In this document: positions 24,912 to 33,200 of the stretch, piece by piece | Layout: every line of letters begins with the position of its first letter | How positions within the stretch are numbered: position 1 is the first letter of the stretch | DNA from: Halodesulfovibrio sp. MK-HDV | GTDB taxonomy: Bacteria; Desulfobacterota; Desulfovibrionia; Desulfovibrionales; Desulfovibrionaceae | Assembly: GCF_009914765.1 (NCBI RefSeq) | Contig: NZ_WYDS01000003.1 | Span: 1 to 37,135 of the forward strand | Direction: 5' to 3' | DNA length: 37,135 nt | Notes under the pieces: model-generated | Seen by the model: only the letters and a program-made list of their open reading frames with translations | What the model was told of the DNA's origin: nothing | Database searches by the model: none | Position numbers and translations under genes: made by a program

Positions 24912-25206
24912 TGATGAGATAAGGCTACCGGTTACGCATAACGAAAGGTAGCTGGAGTTTTACAATCTATTTGGAGCAGAATTTTATTCAAATAATGCGA
25001 CACAGCAATAAACTAATAGATGACACAAGTATCTTTTAGAATACGTTATGGTAGACTGTGTAAATTAGAATGATCAATGGTTCAAGTTGCTTAAAAAGCT
25101 TTTTGAAAAACGTGTTATAGAAATTATGATGCATAGGATGGTTTGACAGCCTGTGTATGTGTAGGTATCGAACAGGTTAGTTCAACACGTAACTAAAGGA
25201 GTTTTT

Positions 25207-25251
25207 GTGTTTACAGGTACGATGGATAATGTATTTCTGGCTGTTGATTAG
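25207..25251 (+). CDS. Possible 14-residue leader peptide upstream of rsgA
   Basis: A GTG at 25207 lies 5 bases after AAAGGAG (25195-25201) and opens a 14-codon frame (MFTGTMDNVFLAVD) ending in TAG. Just upstream, TTAGTT and AACTAA can form a small stem next to the ribosome binding site, and several stems follow downstream. The layout is like an attenuation leader, but there is no run of a regulatory amino acid. Chance occurrence is possible. Confidence 0.25.
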   Translation: MFTGTMDNVFLAVD

Positions 25252-25607
25252 AAACAAGCCGGTTACATACTGAATCGTCATGCTCTGGTTTATGCGGGGC
25301 AACGTAACAGAACATAGCATTATGCTATGCCCGTGCATCTGTTCAGATGTACGTCTTAAGGCTTGCTTTCTCATCAGCAGCCACTCTCCACTACGATAAT
25401 AATCACATATGTGGAGTCTTTTGTTGTGTCTAACAACGACCGCTAACGACTTCTCATTCCTATTATATGCACAACTCTCGGTTGGCTGCGATTTTACGGC
25501 ACAGTATTGTTCCTAGTCTGTAGTCATATGCCGTGGCTAAGCGTAAGCTTGAACCGGTGAAACGATTGAATAAGTCGAGGTTGTGTTTCCTTACCGATGA
25601 GAAAACA

Positions 25608-26717
25608 ATGAATAAAAAAAGTAGTGTTGAGAACAACATCGATTGTTCCATGTCAAACTTAGTCCTTTTAGGTTGGAATGAATTTTTTCAGGCTTCTTAC
25701 GACGGGTTAGAAAATCCTTCGGGAAATCCCGTAAGAGTGAGCGGCGTGAGGAAAAATTCGTTTCTTGTCACGAATGGGCAAGAAGAATGGCTCACCACAA
25801 TATCCGGTAGGTTATTGTATCAAAATCAGGGTCTGTTTCCGGCCGTTGGCGACTGGGTTCTGGTTAATGACCTCGTGATTACTGAAGTACTACCGCGTGA
25901 AAAAACGTTATCCCGTGGTGCTTCTGGCGGGCGTGGAAAGCATGCAGATACCGCAAAGCAACAGCAGGTTATTGCGGCTAATCTTGATTCTGTATTCATC
26001 GTGTGCGGGCTGGATCGGGATTTTAATTTACGCCGAATAGAAAGGTACATAACCCTTGTTTTTAACTGCGGTTTAACCCCTGTTGTAGTGCTTACAAAGG
26101 CTGATACGCACGAAGCACCGGAAAGCTTTATGTACGAGGTAGAAGCCGTGGCTTTCGGTGTATCTGTCCACTTGCTTGGATTTCAAGACGATTCGGGATT
26201 GAATGAGATTAAAGCGTACTTTGCTGACAGCTCAAAAACAGCAGCAATGATCGGCTCATCCGGTGCCGGAAAATCTACGTTACTGAACCGTCTTGCAGGA
26301 AAAGACCTTCAACGGACCGGTGCGATAAGCACAGCCGTCGTGAAAGGAAAGCACACAACGACAGAACGCGATCTGATCATCTTTCCGGATGGGGGGATGA
26401 TTATAGATAATCCGGGTATCAGAGAAATTGCATTCTGGGATGCAGGCGACGGCGTATCAATGTCATTCACAGACATTGAAGGATTAGCCGTTAGGTGCAA
26501 ATTTCAGGATTGTTCCCATACTTCGGAGCCTGGATGTAATGTACTGGCAGCGATTGCAACGGGAGATGTTAAAAAGGAGCGTCTTGTCAGTTACCATAAG
26601 ATGATGCGTGAATTATCTTACGTGGCTGAAAGGCAACACAAGAGCGCGGATCGGCTGGAAAAAGAGCGCTGGAAGGATATTGCAATTTATGCAAAATCGC
26701 TAAAGAAAAATAAATAG
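25608..26717 (+). CDS. rsgA: RsgA, ribosome small-subunit-dependent GTPase
   Basis: A circularly permuted GTPase that checks and helps mature the 30S subunit. An OB-fold region ('VRVSGVRKNSFLV', 'PAVGDWVLV') is followed by the GTPase motifs in permuted order: 'VVLTKAD' (G4), 'IGSSGAGKSTLLNRLAG' (G1), 'TTTERDL' (G2) and 'IIDNPGIREI' (G3, DNPG instead of DTPG). The C-terminal zinc knuckle is 'CKFQDCSHTSEPGC'. The start is uncertain: ATG 25608 gives 369 residues, ATG 25650 ('MSNLVLLGWNEFF') fits the usual family N-terminus, and GTG 25533 is also in frame; none has a strong ribosome binding site. Confidence 0.92.
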   Translation: MNKKSSVENNIDCSMSNLVLLGWNEFFQASYDGLENPSGNPVRVSGVRKNSFLVTNGQEEWLTTISGRLLYQNQGLFPAVGDWVLVNDLVITEVLPREKTLSRGASGGRGKHADTAKQQQVIAANLDSVFIVCGLDRDFNLRRIERYITLVFNCGLTPVVVLTKADTHEAPESFMYEVEAVAFGVSVHLLGFQDDSGLNEIKAYFADSSKTAAMIGSSGAGKSTLLNRLAGKDLQRTGAISTAVVKGKHTTTERDLIIFPDGGMIIDNPGIREIAFWDAGDGVSMSFTDIEGLAVRCKFQDCSHTSEPGCNVLAAIATGDVKKERLVSYHKMMRELSYVAERQHKSADRLEKERWKDIAIYAKSLKKNK

Positions 26718-26735
26718 CTAGTGAATAGATAAAAC

Positions 26736-26776
26736 AAAACGGCAAGTTAGTGTGAGTGCTAGCTTGCCGTTTTTTT
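26736..26776. terminator. Terminator between rsgA and the convergent serine dehydratase gene
   Basis: CGGCAAGTTAG pairs with CTAGCTTGCCG (one wobble), with AAAA before and seven T after. Confidence 0.9.
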
Positions 26777-26788
26777 ATCCATATTATT

Positions 26789-28009
26789 TTAGCAACATGA
26801 ACTGTTGTCTTTCATGTTCCAGTGTTTTGCCAGCCCTGCTTGAGACGTTTCGCGATACCCGCATTTTAGGTCGTGGCCTGTCTCATTCATGGTCTGCACT
26901 ACTTGATCAAAGCTGATGTGGTGTTCACCGTTCGTAAACAGGGTGTACTCCGCAGCGTTGATGGCTCGGATTGCAGAGACAGCATTGCGTTCGATGCACG
27001 GCACCTGAACGTAGCCGCACACAGGATCGCAAGTCATGCCAAGGTGATGCTCAAGCGCCATTTCGGCTGCGTAGTCGATTTGAGGAAGGGTTCCACCAAA
27101 CAGAAATGCCGTCATAGCTCCTGCCATGGCGCACGCTGTGCCTATTTCCCCCTGACAGCCCACTTCGGCTCCAGATATTGAGGCATTTTCTTTAACCAGA
27201 TTGCCGATGAGACCACCAACAGCGAGGGCGTGTAAAATTTCTTGTTCGCCAAGGTTGTAATCTTCCTGCAATGACCGCAACACTGCGGGAACAAGTCCAG
27301 CTGAACCACATGTGGGGGCTGTGACAACTGTTCCGCCAGAGGCATTTTCTTCGGATACAGCTAAGGCATAGGCAAAAGTGTTGCCAGTGCTGCGCAGGCG
27401 TTTTGTCTGGGTACGTGCTTTTTTGAAAAAGGCACTGGCTTTACGAGGGTAGCGCAAGGTTCCAGGAAGTACGCCCGTGCCTTTAAGTCCACGTTCAATG
27501 GAATCCTTCATAGTCTGCCATAGTTCTGCAAGGAACGACCATATTTCTGAACCTTCCTGCCTTTCTACATACTGCCAAAGTTCTATATCTTCTTCCCGAC
27601 AGTACTCTGTAATCGCAGTGAGTGTTGTGTGCGGGTAAAAGGGCTTCGTGCCTCTTGTCGCGGAGTCAGCTTCGGCTATGGTACCACCGCCAACGCTGTA
27701 CACTTCCCACGAAGCTTCCAGATTATCTTCTTTATTTAAGGCTTCGAATACCATCCCGTTGGTGTGAAATGGTCTGACTTCATTTGGTTTCCAGATAATT
27801 TCGGTGCGTTTTGCCCCTAAGGTATTCTCGATTATCCAGTCAGTTAGGTGGCCTTTGCCCGTTGCAGCCAGACTGCCAAGCAGAGTTACTCTGTACCGAG
27901 TGGCAGCAGGTGTGCGTTCCATAAATTGCTTGGCAGCTTTTTGTGGACCCATGGTGTGGCTGCTGGATGGACCGTTACCCACTTTGTAAAGTTCTTGAAG
28001 GGAATCCAT
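26789..28009 (-). CDS. sdaA: L-serine ammonia-lyase, iron-sulfur dependent (single chain)
   Basis: A 406-residue enzyme deaminating L-serine to pyruvate and ammonia through a 4Fe-4S cluster. The N-terminal beta domain begins 'ELYKVGNGPSSSHTMGP'. The alpha domain has 'GGTVVTAPTCGSAGLVPAVL', 'SGAEVGCQGEIGTACAMAGA' and 'GMTCDPVCGYVQVPCIERNA', whose cysteines include the cluster ligands. The start has GGAG upstream. It lies 109 bp after the M20 hydrolase gene, but a minus-strand terminator intervenes, so it is either separately transcribed or reached by read-through. Pyruvate production fits central metabolism here, and a serine-containing substrate of the upstream operon is a possible link (inference). 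Confidence 0.95.
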   Translation of the reverse strand: MDSLQELYKVGNGPSSSHTMGPQKAAKQFMERTPAATRYRVTLLGSLAATGKGHLTDWIIENTLGAKRTEIIWKPNEVRPFHTNGMVFEALNKEDNLEASWEVYSVGGGTIAEADSATRGTKPFYPHTTLTAITEYCREEDIELWQYVERQEGSEIWSFLAELWQTMKDSIERGLKGTGVLPGTLRYPRKASAFFKKARTQTKRLRSTGNTFAYALAVSEENASGGTVVTAPTCGSAGLVPAVLRSLQEDYNLGEQEILHALAVGGLIGNLVKENASISGAEVGCQGEIGTACAMAGAMTAFLFGGTLPQIDYAAEMALEHHLGMTCDPVCGYVQVPCIERNAVSAIRAINAAEYTLFTNGEHHISFDQVVQTMNETGHDLKCGYRETSQAGLAKHWNMKDNSSCC

Positions 28010-28023
28010 GTTATCTCCGTATA

Positions 28024-28072
28024 ATAAAAGAGGCTGTCCGGCTCCGAGTGACCGTAAGCCGAACAGCCTCTA
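28024..28072 (-). terminator. Minus-strand terminator after the M20 hydrolase gene
   Basis: Read on the minus strand, AGAGGCTGT..CGGCT pairs with AGCCG..ACAGCCTCT and is followed by TTTTATT. It separates the DUF3100-M20 operon from the serine dehydratase gene. Confidence 0.85.
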
Positions 28073-28118
28073 GTGCTGTGTGTGAGGGATGCGTTCTATA
28101 TCGCTCACTAGCTCGGGG

Positions 28119-29273
28119 TTATACCTGCTGCATGACCTCTTCAAAGATCTCTGCAAAGAAGGTTGCTCCCACGAGGATGATATCATCATTGAAATCATAT
28201 TTACTGTTGTGGATAACGGCTGAGTCCTTACCGTTACCAATCCATGCAAAGCACCCTTTGGTTTTTTGCATATAAAAGGCGTAGTCCTCGCTCCCCATCG
28301 CTGGCAGTTCATTGGTGAGCACGTTTTCCTCACCAACTATTCTGGCTGCAGCCTTTATGGCAGGCTCTGGCGTGGAGTTTATCAGCACAGGATGCTTACG
28401 GTTGTAAGTGAACTCGGCTTCCACTCCGTATGTTGTGGCGATGCCTTTTGCCAGCTGCCCCAGCGACTCTTCAATTGTGTCCTGAACATCATCAGCAGTG
28501 GTGCGTACGTTACCCCGAACGATAACTTCATCCGGAATAATGTTGTAGGCACTGCCGCCATGCACTTGCGTGATGCTGATAACGGCTTTGTCATGAGCCG
28601 ATATCTTGCGTGGGATGATGGTCTGCGCACCTTTTATAAAGTCAGCTACAGCAGCGAACGGCTCAACACAGAGATGCGGCACAGAAGCGTGCCCACTCTT
28701 GCCGCGGATGACCAGATCGAATCGATCCTCGGAAGCCATGCATGCTCCGTGATGGATTACAATCTGATTCTCTGCGTAGCCCGGCCAGTTGTGCAGCCCG
28801 AACATAGAGTCGATGTCGTATTTCTCGAATAAGCCGTCTTCAATAACTTTCAGCGCGCCACCGAATCCTTCTTCACCGGACTGGAAAAGAAGAAGCACAG
28901 TACCCTTGAAGTTGCGATGGTCTGCCAGATAACGGGCGAATGCCAGCATGGTAGTGGTGTGACCGTCGTGGCCGCATGCATGCATGCGGCCAACAACTTT
29001 GGATTCGTAAGGTAGTCCTGTTTCTTCAGTGGTCTCAAGAGCGTCCATGTCAGCGCGGAAGGCAATAGTTTTGCCTGCTTCGCTTCCATCGACCTTCGCT
29101 AAGAGCGAATTGACACCAATGTTCTCGTAGCTGATACCGAAGTCGTCTAGCTTGTTTTTGACAAAGGCCACGGTTTCGACAGTTTCCAGCCCAACTTCCG
29201 GACAGGAATGCAGATACTGGCGAATGTCTTTCAACTCTGCAAAACAGGCTTCGATTTCAGGCTTCAGGTTCAT
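28119..29273 (-). CDS. M20-family (M20D) amidohydrolase
   Basis: A 384-residue metal-dependent hydrolase of the hippurate/N-acyl-amino-acid/IAA-amino-acid hydrolase group. The metal-binding motifs are 'MHACGHDGHTTTML', 'LLFQSGEEGFGGA' and 'MFGLHNWPGY', with the C-terminal histidine region 'PAMGSEDYAFY' to 'VIHNSKYDF'. A dimerisation domain lies in the middle (about 180-290). Length is typical. There is no signal peptide, so it acts in the cytoplasm on something imported. The ATG abuts the stop of the small membrane protein gene, with GGAG inside that gene, so they are coupled. The likely substrate is an N-acylated amino acid or dipeptide-like amide, delivered by the two membrane proteins upstream. 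Confidence 0.95.
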   Translation of the reverse strand: MNLKPEIEACFAELKDIRQYLHSCPEVGLETVETVAFVKNKLDDFGISYENIGVNSLLAKVDGSEAGKTIAFRADMDALETTEETGLPYESKVVGRMHACGHDGHTTTMLAFARYLADHRNFKGTVLLLFQSGEEGFGGALKVIEDGLFEKYDIDSMFGLHNWPGYAENQIVIHHGACMASEDRFDLVIRGKSGHASVPHLCVEPFAAVADFIKGAQTIIPRKISAHDKAVISITQVHGGSAYNIIPDEVIVRGNVRTTADDVQDTIEESLGQLAKGIATTYGVEAEFTYNRKHPVLINSTPEPAIKAAARIVGEENVLTNELPAMGSEDYAFYMQKTKGCFAWIGNGKDSAVIHNSKYDFNDDIILVGATFFAEIFEEVMQQV

Positions 29274-29720
29274 TTAGATTTCTCCAAGCATTTTGAGCAC
29301 AACATGGGCAATAGCAGCAGAAGCCACGTAGGTTCCGGTCATAACGAACAAACTAACAACTACAATGCGCCAGCCGGTTCTTTTCAGTGCCGGAAGGTCT
29401 TTGCCGATTCCTACACCAGCGTACGCAAGGATAGGAGTGGTAAGTGCTAGAAAGTTGACCTTGGATACCCAGCCAGCAAACAGTGCGTTGCCGGGAACAC
29501 CCGGCATGGTGATGATCATGCCGAAGGTGATTACGTAGAGTACAGTAGGAAGATTGTAGATAAACTTGTTAGCCAGCACGCCGAGGATGCATATGCTTAC
29601 GAGTACAGCCATGCCGGGCAGAGCTTCGACGAGGGTGTAGCCATAACCTATCCAGTTACCGAGCAGGGTGATGGCGGCCACAATAACAAGAACGATTGCA
29701 GATTCAGTGATCTTATTCAT
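29274..29720 (-). CDS. Small membrane partner of the DUF3100-like protein
   Basis: A 148-residue membrane protein with about four to five hydrophobic segments ('IVLVIVAAITLLGNWIGYG', 'AVLVSICILGVLANKF', 'VLYVITFGMIITMPGVPG', 'LFVMTGTYVASAAIAHVVL'). I do not know its family with certainty. It overlaps the DUF3100-like gene by 8 bp, has a near-perfect AGGAGG ribosome binding site inside that gene, and directly abuts the M20 gene. The tight packing suggests that it and the larger protein form one two-component transporter. 'GVGIGKDLPALKRTGWRIVV' resembles loop sequences of putative-sulfate-exporter/LysO-like permeases. Confidence 0.85.
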   Translation of the reverse strand: MNKITESAIVLVIVAAITLLGNWIGYGYTLVEALPGMAVLVSICILGVLANKFIYNLPTVLYVITFGMIITMPGVPGNALFAGWVSKVNFLALTTPILAYAGVGIGKDLPALKRTGWRIVVVSLFVMTGTYVASAAIAHVVLKMLGEI

Positions 29721-30522
29721 TAGTTAAAACCTCCTGAGTGGTGCCGAACTTGATGCGGTACAGAAATGAATAGAGTCTGTTGGACATAGGCAGGGCGATG
29801 AGCATGGACATGTAAACGCCATCCAGTCCGGACAGGGTGTTACTGGCAACGCCGAACGCCTGAATTTTTTCTGCCATTTCCGGATAGATTGCGGAAAGAC
29901 TCCCCACTGTGGCGGTCATCATGCTGGCGGAACCAACACCGGAAGCCATTGCAAGTGCATAAGGGTGGAACCAGTTCAGGATGCTCAGGAATGATGCAGC
30001 CAGACCAAAGAAGATTGTGCCGAAAACTGTACCACAGATGTAGACGCCCATTACGCCGCGTCCTTCAGCAGAATCCAGTCCGTAAATGTCGCCGATAAGG
30101 GCTACGTTAGGTTCACGAGCGATGGAGTGAGCAGCGCCAACGGATTCGCGTTTAAGGCCAAGGAACATAGCAATAGGAATACCAATGAAGATGGTACCGA
30201 TGTTGCCGAATTCCTGTAAAATGAGAGCAGGGCCAGCTTTAAGAATTTCAAAGAACTTTGGTCCTACAAGTGTGCCGTAACGTGCCATAAGTAGCATAAG
30301 AGTCAGACTTACAAGAGCACTTGCGTGATTCATATCTTTGTCGCTGACAATTTTCAGGAATTTTGGGCCCAGAAAGACACCGATCATTACAGCATAGAGC
30401 ATTGGCAGAAGGACAAGCATGCCCGGGCCGATGCTAAATTTCAGAATACCCACGGCCTCGGAGACGGCCACCAGCGCGAGAACGAGCAAGTGTACCTTTA
30501 CGTTCTTGATTGCGTTTAACAT
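29713..30522 (-). CDS. DUF3100-like membrane protein
   Basis: A 269-residue membrane protein with about eight hydrophobic segments. From memory it matches the DUF3100 family, through 'GLKRESVGAAHSIAREPNVA' followed by 'LIGDIYGLDSAEGRGVMGVY' and 'ICGTVFGTIFFGL'. The family has no assigned function that I know of. The conserved polar motif (RES..AHS..REPN) lies in a loop between helices and looks like a substrate or coupling site. It is the first gene of the operon (small partner, then M20 hydrolase). The start has AGGA upstream, and an operator-like site (30715-30746) lies about 190 bp before it. A transporter for the M20 substrate is my inference. Confidence 0.85.
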   Translation of the reverse strand: MLNAIKNVKVHLLVLALVAVSEAVGILKFSIGPGMLVLLPMLYAVMIGVFLGPKFLKIVSDKDMNHASALVSLTLMLLMARYGTLVGPKFFEILKAGPALILQEFGNIGTIFIGIPIAMFLGLKRESVGAAHSIAREPNVALIGDIYGLDSAEGRGVMGVYICGTVFGTIFFGLAASFLSILNWFHPYALAMASGVGSASMMTATVGSLSAIYPEMAEKIQAFGVASNTLSGLDGVYMSMLIALPMSNRLYSFLYRIKFGTTQEVLTNE

Positions 30523-30714
30523 GGTATGTTTCCTACAGTTTGAAATAAGTTGATCTTAATTGTCATCAGTGCGTATTGCACTCCTCGTAAGGAAGCAGGT
30601 GCGGTAATGCCCTGATGCAGCTCTCCTGAACAAAATTTCGTCAGAACCTCTTTCCCGTTTCGAATCAGAACACCCTCCTTTTTTGTTCGAAGGCAGCAGT
30701 ATTTTTGACTATTA

Positions 30715-30746
30715 GGACATGTCCCAAATATGTCCGTAATTGTCCG
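30715..30746. promoter_or_regulatory. Operator-like site A, upstream of the DUF3100 operon
   Basis: GGACATGTC-N7-TGTCC-N-TAATTG (30715-30742) is followed by another TGTCC. The same arrangement, with identical bases at all the fixed positions, occurs at 32132-32159 upstream of the regulator gene. GGACATGTCC is itself a 10-bp palindrome and TGTCC repeats every 10 or 16 bp, which suits cooperative binding on one DNA face. Confidence 0.7.
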
Positions 30747-30763
30747 CAAAAAATACCAACCCC

Positions 30764-32053
30764 TTAAATAGTAATTTTTACTAAATTTTTTGGTCTGCCG
30801 GACTGGTGGGAATTTTCCTTTCCAACCATCGTGGCGTGCCCACTATCTAAAAATTTCTTAAGCACTCTTCGTGCGCTGCGGTCACTGATCCCCAGACATG
30901 CGGCAAGGTCTCCAGAGTCGAAAACACTCTTGCCGGTTTTGTCCATAATGGCTTGAACGCGGTCTACGTAGCTGGGGCTGATACCTATTTCACTCGCGAT
31001 GCGCAGCAGAGTGCTGTCCTCTATACGGGTGCGGTATTTCAGTTCGCCGTCTTCACCAAGCGGGCCGCGAATATGGTCTTCATGAATTAAAAACAAGCCG
31101 CCAGCGGGTAGTTTGCTGCCGTGGGAAAGTGCTTTTTGTGCGGATTTTTCTGCTTCGAAGGCTGTGGAGCCGATGCCGATACCGGAAGATACGCGGATAT
31201 TGTTGTCTCGACCCCAATTCAAAAGGCGAGTGAACATATCCAGATGCACTGGGCTTTCGATAACCCCGCGTGTGGAATAAATGACGTACTCGCGTTTACC
31301 TATGTCAAACAGACTGCCTTGAATGGCGCGAACGTAGTCGAGCAGTTCGAGAAAGAAGCGACCTTCGTCCTTCATCTGATCGTATTGGTTCATCGCGTGT
31401 TCTTCATTGCGATGGAGTCGGACTATCTGGATGGCTATGCCAGCGGAACGCAGGTCGCAAGCCGCTATGTTTGCCCGAAGATGTTCGACAGTTTCACGAA
31501 CTTGAAGTGTGCTTGGCAGCATACGGAATACGTGATGACCGAGTCCGCTCAGTTCTTGATATACGGAACCAAAACCGGAGATGGCTAAATCAACTTTACC
31601 GGATTCCAGAAGGTTGCGATGCCAGTCTTGATATTGCTGCTCGGGGTATTGTGCTTCGAAGGGCATGGAATGCACCTCGCCGAAAGGCATATCAAACTCG
31701 CGGACGACTTCATTGAGTATGGGTTGGGTAACAACATCAATGCTGATGCGGTCGAAAGAGAGTCCTCTGCGGTAAATTTCAGAAAATACGCGAAGAAGGC
31801 TGTAAGCACCGCGTTCGATATGGGCGAATGGTTTAGTGACAACCCCTTTCGCCTTGGCAGATTCCTGAACTCCGATACCTGAAAAAAGCAGACCATCACA
31901 CTCACTCTGGCTTTGCTCCAGCACCTCATGGGTATCTTCAGTGCGCTCTCGGATATATGCTTTGGACGCAAGATCAGGGAAGAATCGATTCATTGATTCC
32001 TGCATGATCTCTACCGAGTCGGAGGGGCCTATAAGAGCGATGGTTTCTTTCAT
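30764..32053 (-). CDS. Transcriptional regulator with cyclase/GGDEF-like fold and C-terminal HTH
   Basis: A 429-residue soluble protein in three parts. The N-terminal part (about 1-200) alternates strands and helices ('TIALIGPSDSVEIM', 'CDGLLFSGIGVQESA', 'FDRISIDVV', 'KVDLAISGFGSVYQEL') and resembles a ligand-binding receiver of the PrpR-N kind. The middle (about 220-335) resembles a class III cyclase/GGDEF fold ('EYVIYSTRGVIE', 'RVSSGIGIGSTAFEAEKSAQ') but has no GGDEF motif. The C-terminus (about 355-425) is a winged helix ('FDSGDLAACLGISDRSARRVLKKFLDSG'). It is the upstream neighbour of the DUF3100-M20 operon on the same strand. Both genes carry the same upstream box, so it is likely their autogenous regulator. 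No family name is assigned with confidence. Confidence 0.8.
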   Translation of the reverse strand: MKETIALIGPSDSVEIMQESMNRFFPDLASKAYIRERTEDTHEVLEQSQSECDGLLFSGIGVQESAKAKGVVTKPFAHIERGAYSLLRVFSEIYRRGLSFDRISIDVVTQPILNEVVREFDMPFGEVHSMPFEAQYPEQQYQDWHRNLLESGKVDLAISGFGSVYQELSGLGHHVFRMLPSTLQVRETVEHLRANIAACDLRSAGIAIQIVRLHRNEEHAMNQYDQMKDEGRFFLELLDYVRAIQGSLFDIGKREYVIYSTRGVIESPVHLDMFTRLLNWGRDNNIRVSSGIGIGSTAFEAEKSAQKALSHGSKLPAGGLFLIHEDHIRGPLGEDGELKYRTRIEDSTLLRIASEIGISPSYVDRVQAIMDKTGKSVFDSGDLAACLGISDRSARRVLKKFLDSGHATMVGKENSHQSGRPKNLVKITI

Positions 32054-32131
32054 ATATGTCCTAAACTTTCAGAAAGCTCTCTATGGTATCTGTACTATTT
32101 TTGTGAAATATTAATCTGTCATGGCAGTTAC

Positions 32132-32159
32132 GGACATGTCAAAAAAGTGTCCTTAATTG
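32132..32159. promoter_or_regulatory. Operator-like site B, upstream of the regulator gene
   Basis: GGACATGTC (32132-32140), 7 bp, TGTCC (32148-32152), 1 bp, TAATTG (32154-32159). It has the same spacing and fixed bases as site A, in the same orientation relative to the transcribed strand. It lies 79 bp upstream of the regulator ATG, in reach of a promoter. Confidence 0.7.
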
Positions 32160-32519
32160 AGCTATTTTTGCCATCGAAATTTAATAGTGTCAAGGAGGCT
32201 TTTAAAATTAATAGGTTACCTTTTTAGTTCCTTTATATGGAGGGGCTGGACTAAGAAGAGATTCAGAACACAGAATGACGTTTCAATGCTTTTCACCAAA
32301 GATGAAGTACGATAAAAATTGCCATCCTCTATGGTCTTAGAACTCGGGGGAGTGTCATCTAGTCAAGCTCTATACAGTATTTGGGGTTAAGTGAGACGCA
32401 CTTCATCTGCCTTTGGAGCCACTACTGCAACTAACGCTGCGACCTGAACATTGAAGCAGTAGTAGATTTCACGCTACCTGCGCGTGTTTGCGTTATTTAT
32501 TCAAAGGGAGTGTTATTTT
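32160..32519. other. Intergenic region between the regulator and DUF2959 genes, no supported gene
   Basis: The region is divergent. ACTACTGC (32421-32428) and GCAGTAGT (32456-32463) form an 8-bp inverted repeat with a 27-bp spacer, about 56 bp before the lipoprotein ATG. I see no other element. Confidence 0.35.
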
Positions 32520-33176
32520 ATGCATGCAAGGACGATTCGTATTACAGCCATCTTGCTAATGCTGGCCGGTGCAACGCTACTAACCGGTTGCCAGAAGGCG
32601 TATTATTCGGCTTTGGAGTCTGTTGGCGTTCATAAACGTGATTTAATGGTGGAGCGGGTGGAAAAGGCTCGCGATACACAGACTGAAGCCAAGGAACAAT
32701 TCAATTCTGCGTTGGAGCGATTCCAAGTTGTGCTGGGTAAGGACGGCGGAGAGCTACAGGATAAGTATGAGCAATTAAATGACGAATACGAGGAAAGTAA
32801 AGAACTGGCAGAAGAGGTGAAAGATCGGATAGATTCTGTTGAAGACGTATCTCTGGCTCTGTTTGATGAATGGGAGCAGGAAATAACGGAATACTCCAGC
32901 AAGAAGCTGGCATCAAAGAGCCGAAGAAAGCTGATTCACACTAGATCTCAGTATAAGACTATGATTACAGCCATGCGGCGTGCTGAGAAATCTATGCACC
33001 CTGTACTGACCACCTTGCATGATCAGGTACTGTATTTGAAGCATAACCTAAATGCTCAGGCCATTTCTTCACTGAAGGAAGATCTTGGGGAAATAAAAAC
33101 CGATGTTGCTTCATTGGTTAAGCGCATGGAAGCCTCTATTGACGAAGCCAATCAGTTTATCAGCACCATAAGATAA
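32520..33176 (+). CDS. DUF2959-family lipoprotein, coiled-coil
   Basis: A 218-residue lipoprotein. The start at 32520 has AAAGGGAG 9 bases upstream; an in-frame ATG at 32484 has none. The signal peptide ends in the lipobox 'LTGC' (cysteine near residue 24), followed by 'QKAYYSALESVGVHKRDLMV', the start of the DUF2959 domain. The mature part is almost wholly charged helix (about 50-218) and likely coiled coil ('ELQDKYEQLNDEYEESKELA'). The function is unknown; the family is found in proteobacterial envelopes. Single gene with its own terminator. Confidence 0.88.
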   Translation: MHARTIRITAILLMLAGATLLTGCQKAYYSALESVGVHKRDLMVERVEKARDTQTEAKEQFNSALERFQVVLGKDGGELQDKYEQLNDEYEESKELAEEVKDRIDSVEDVSLALFDEWEQEITEYSSKKLASKSRRKLIHTRSQYKTMITAMRRAEKSMHPVLTTLHDQVLYLKHNLNAQAISSLKEDLGEIKTDVASLVKRMEASIDEANQFISTIR

Positions 33177-33200
33177 CGGTGTATTTATATACAGCATTCC

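Larger units (their letters stand above)
24652..25607. other. Long intergenic region between pqiA and rsgA, no supported gene
   Basis: No convincing protein gene. It contains a 10-bp inverted repeat (24874-24911), a short peptide frame with a good ribosome binding site (25207-25251), CATAGCA..TGCTATG near 25313-25329, the palindrome CATCTG-TT-CAGATG near 25337-25350, and a weak terminator-like stem CTCCAC/GTGGAG ending near 25416 followed by TCTTTTG. The density of structure suggests a regulated leader or a small RNA. Confidence 0.45.

Noticed and set aside
24915-24962. GEMM (c-di-GMP) riboswitch upstream of pqiA or rsgA
   Set aside because: GGCTACC..GGTAGC and nearby bases recall the 3' part of GEMM, but the conserved core sequences are missing.
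25177-25374. 65-codon minus-strand frame between pqiA and rsgA
   Set aside because: It is antisense to a structured region, with no ribosome binding site or motif.
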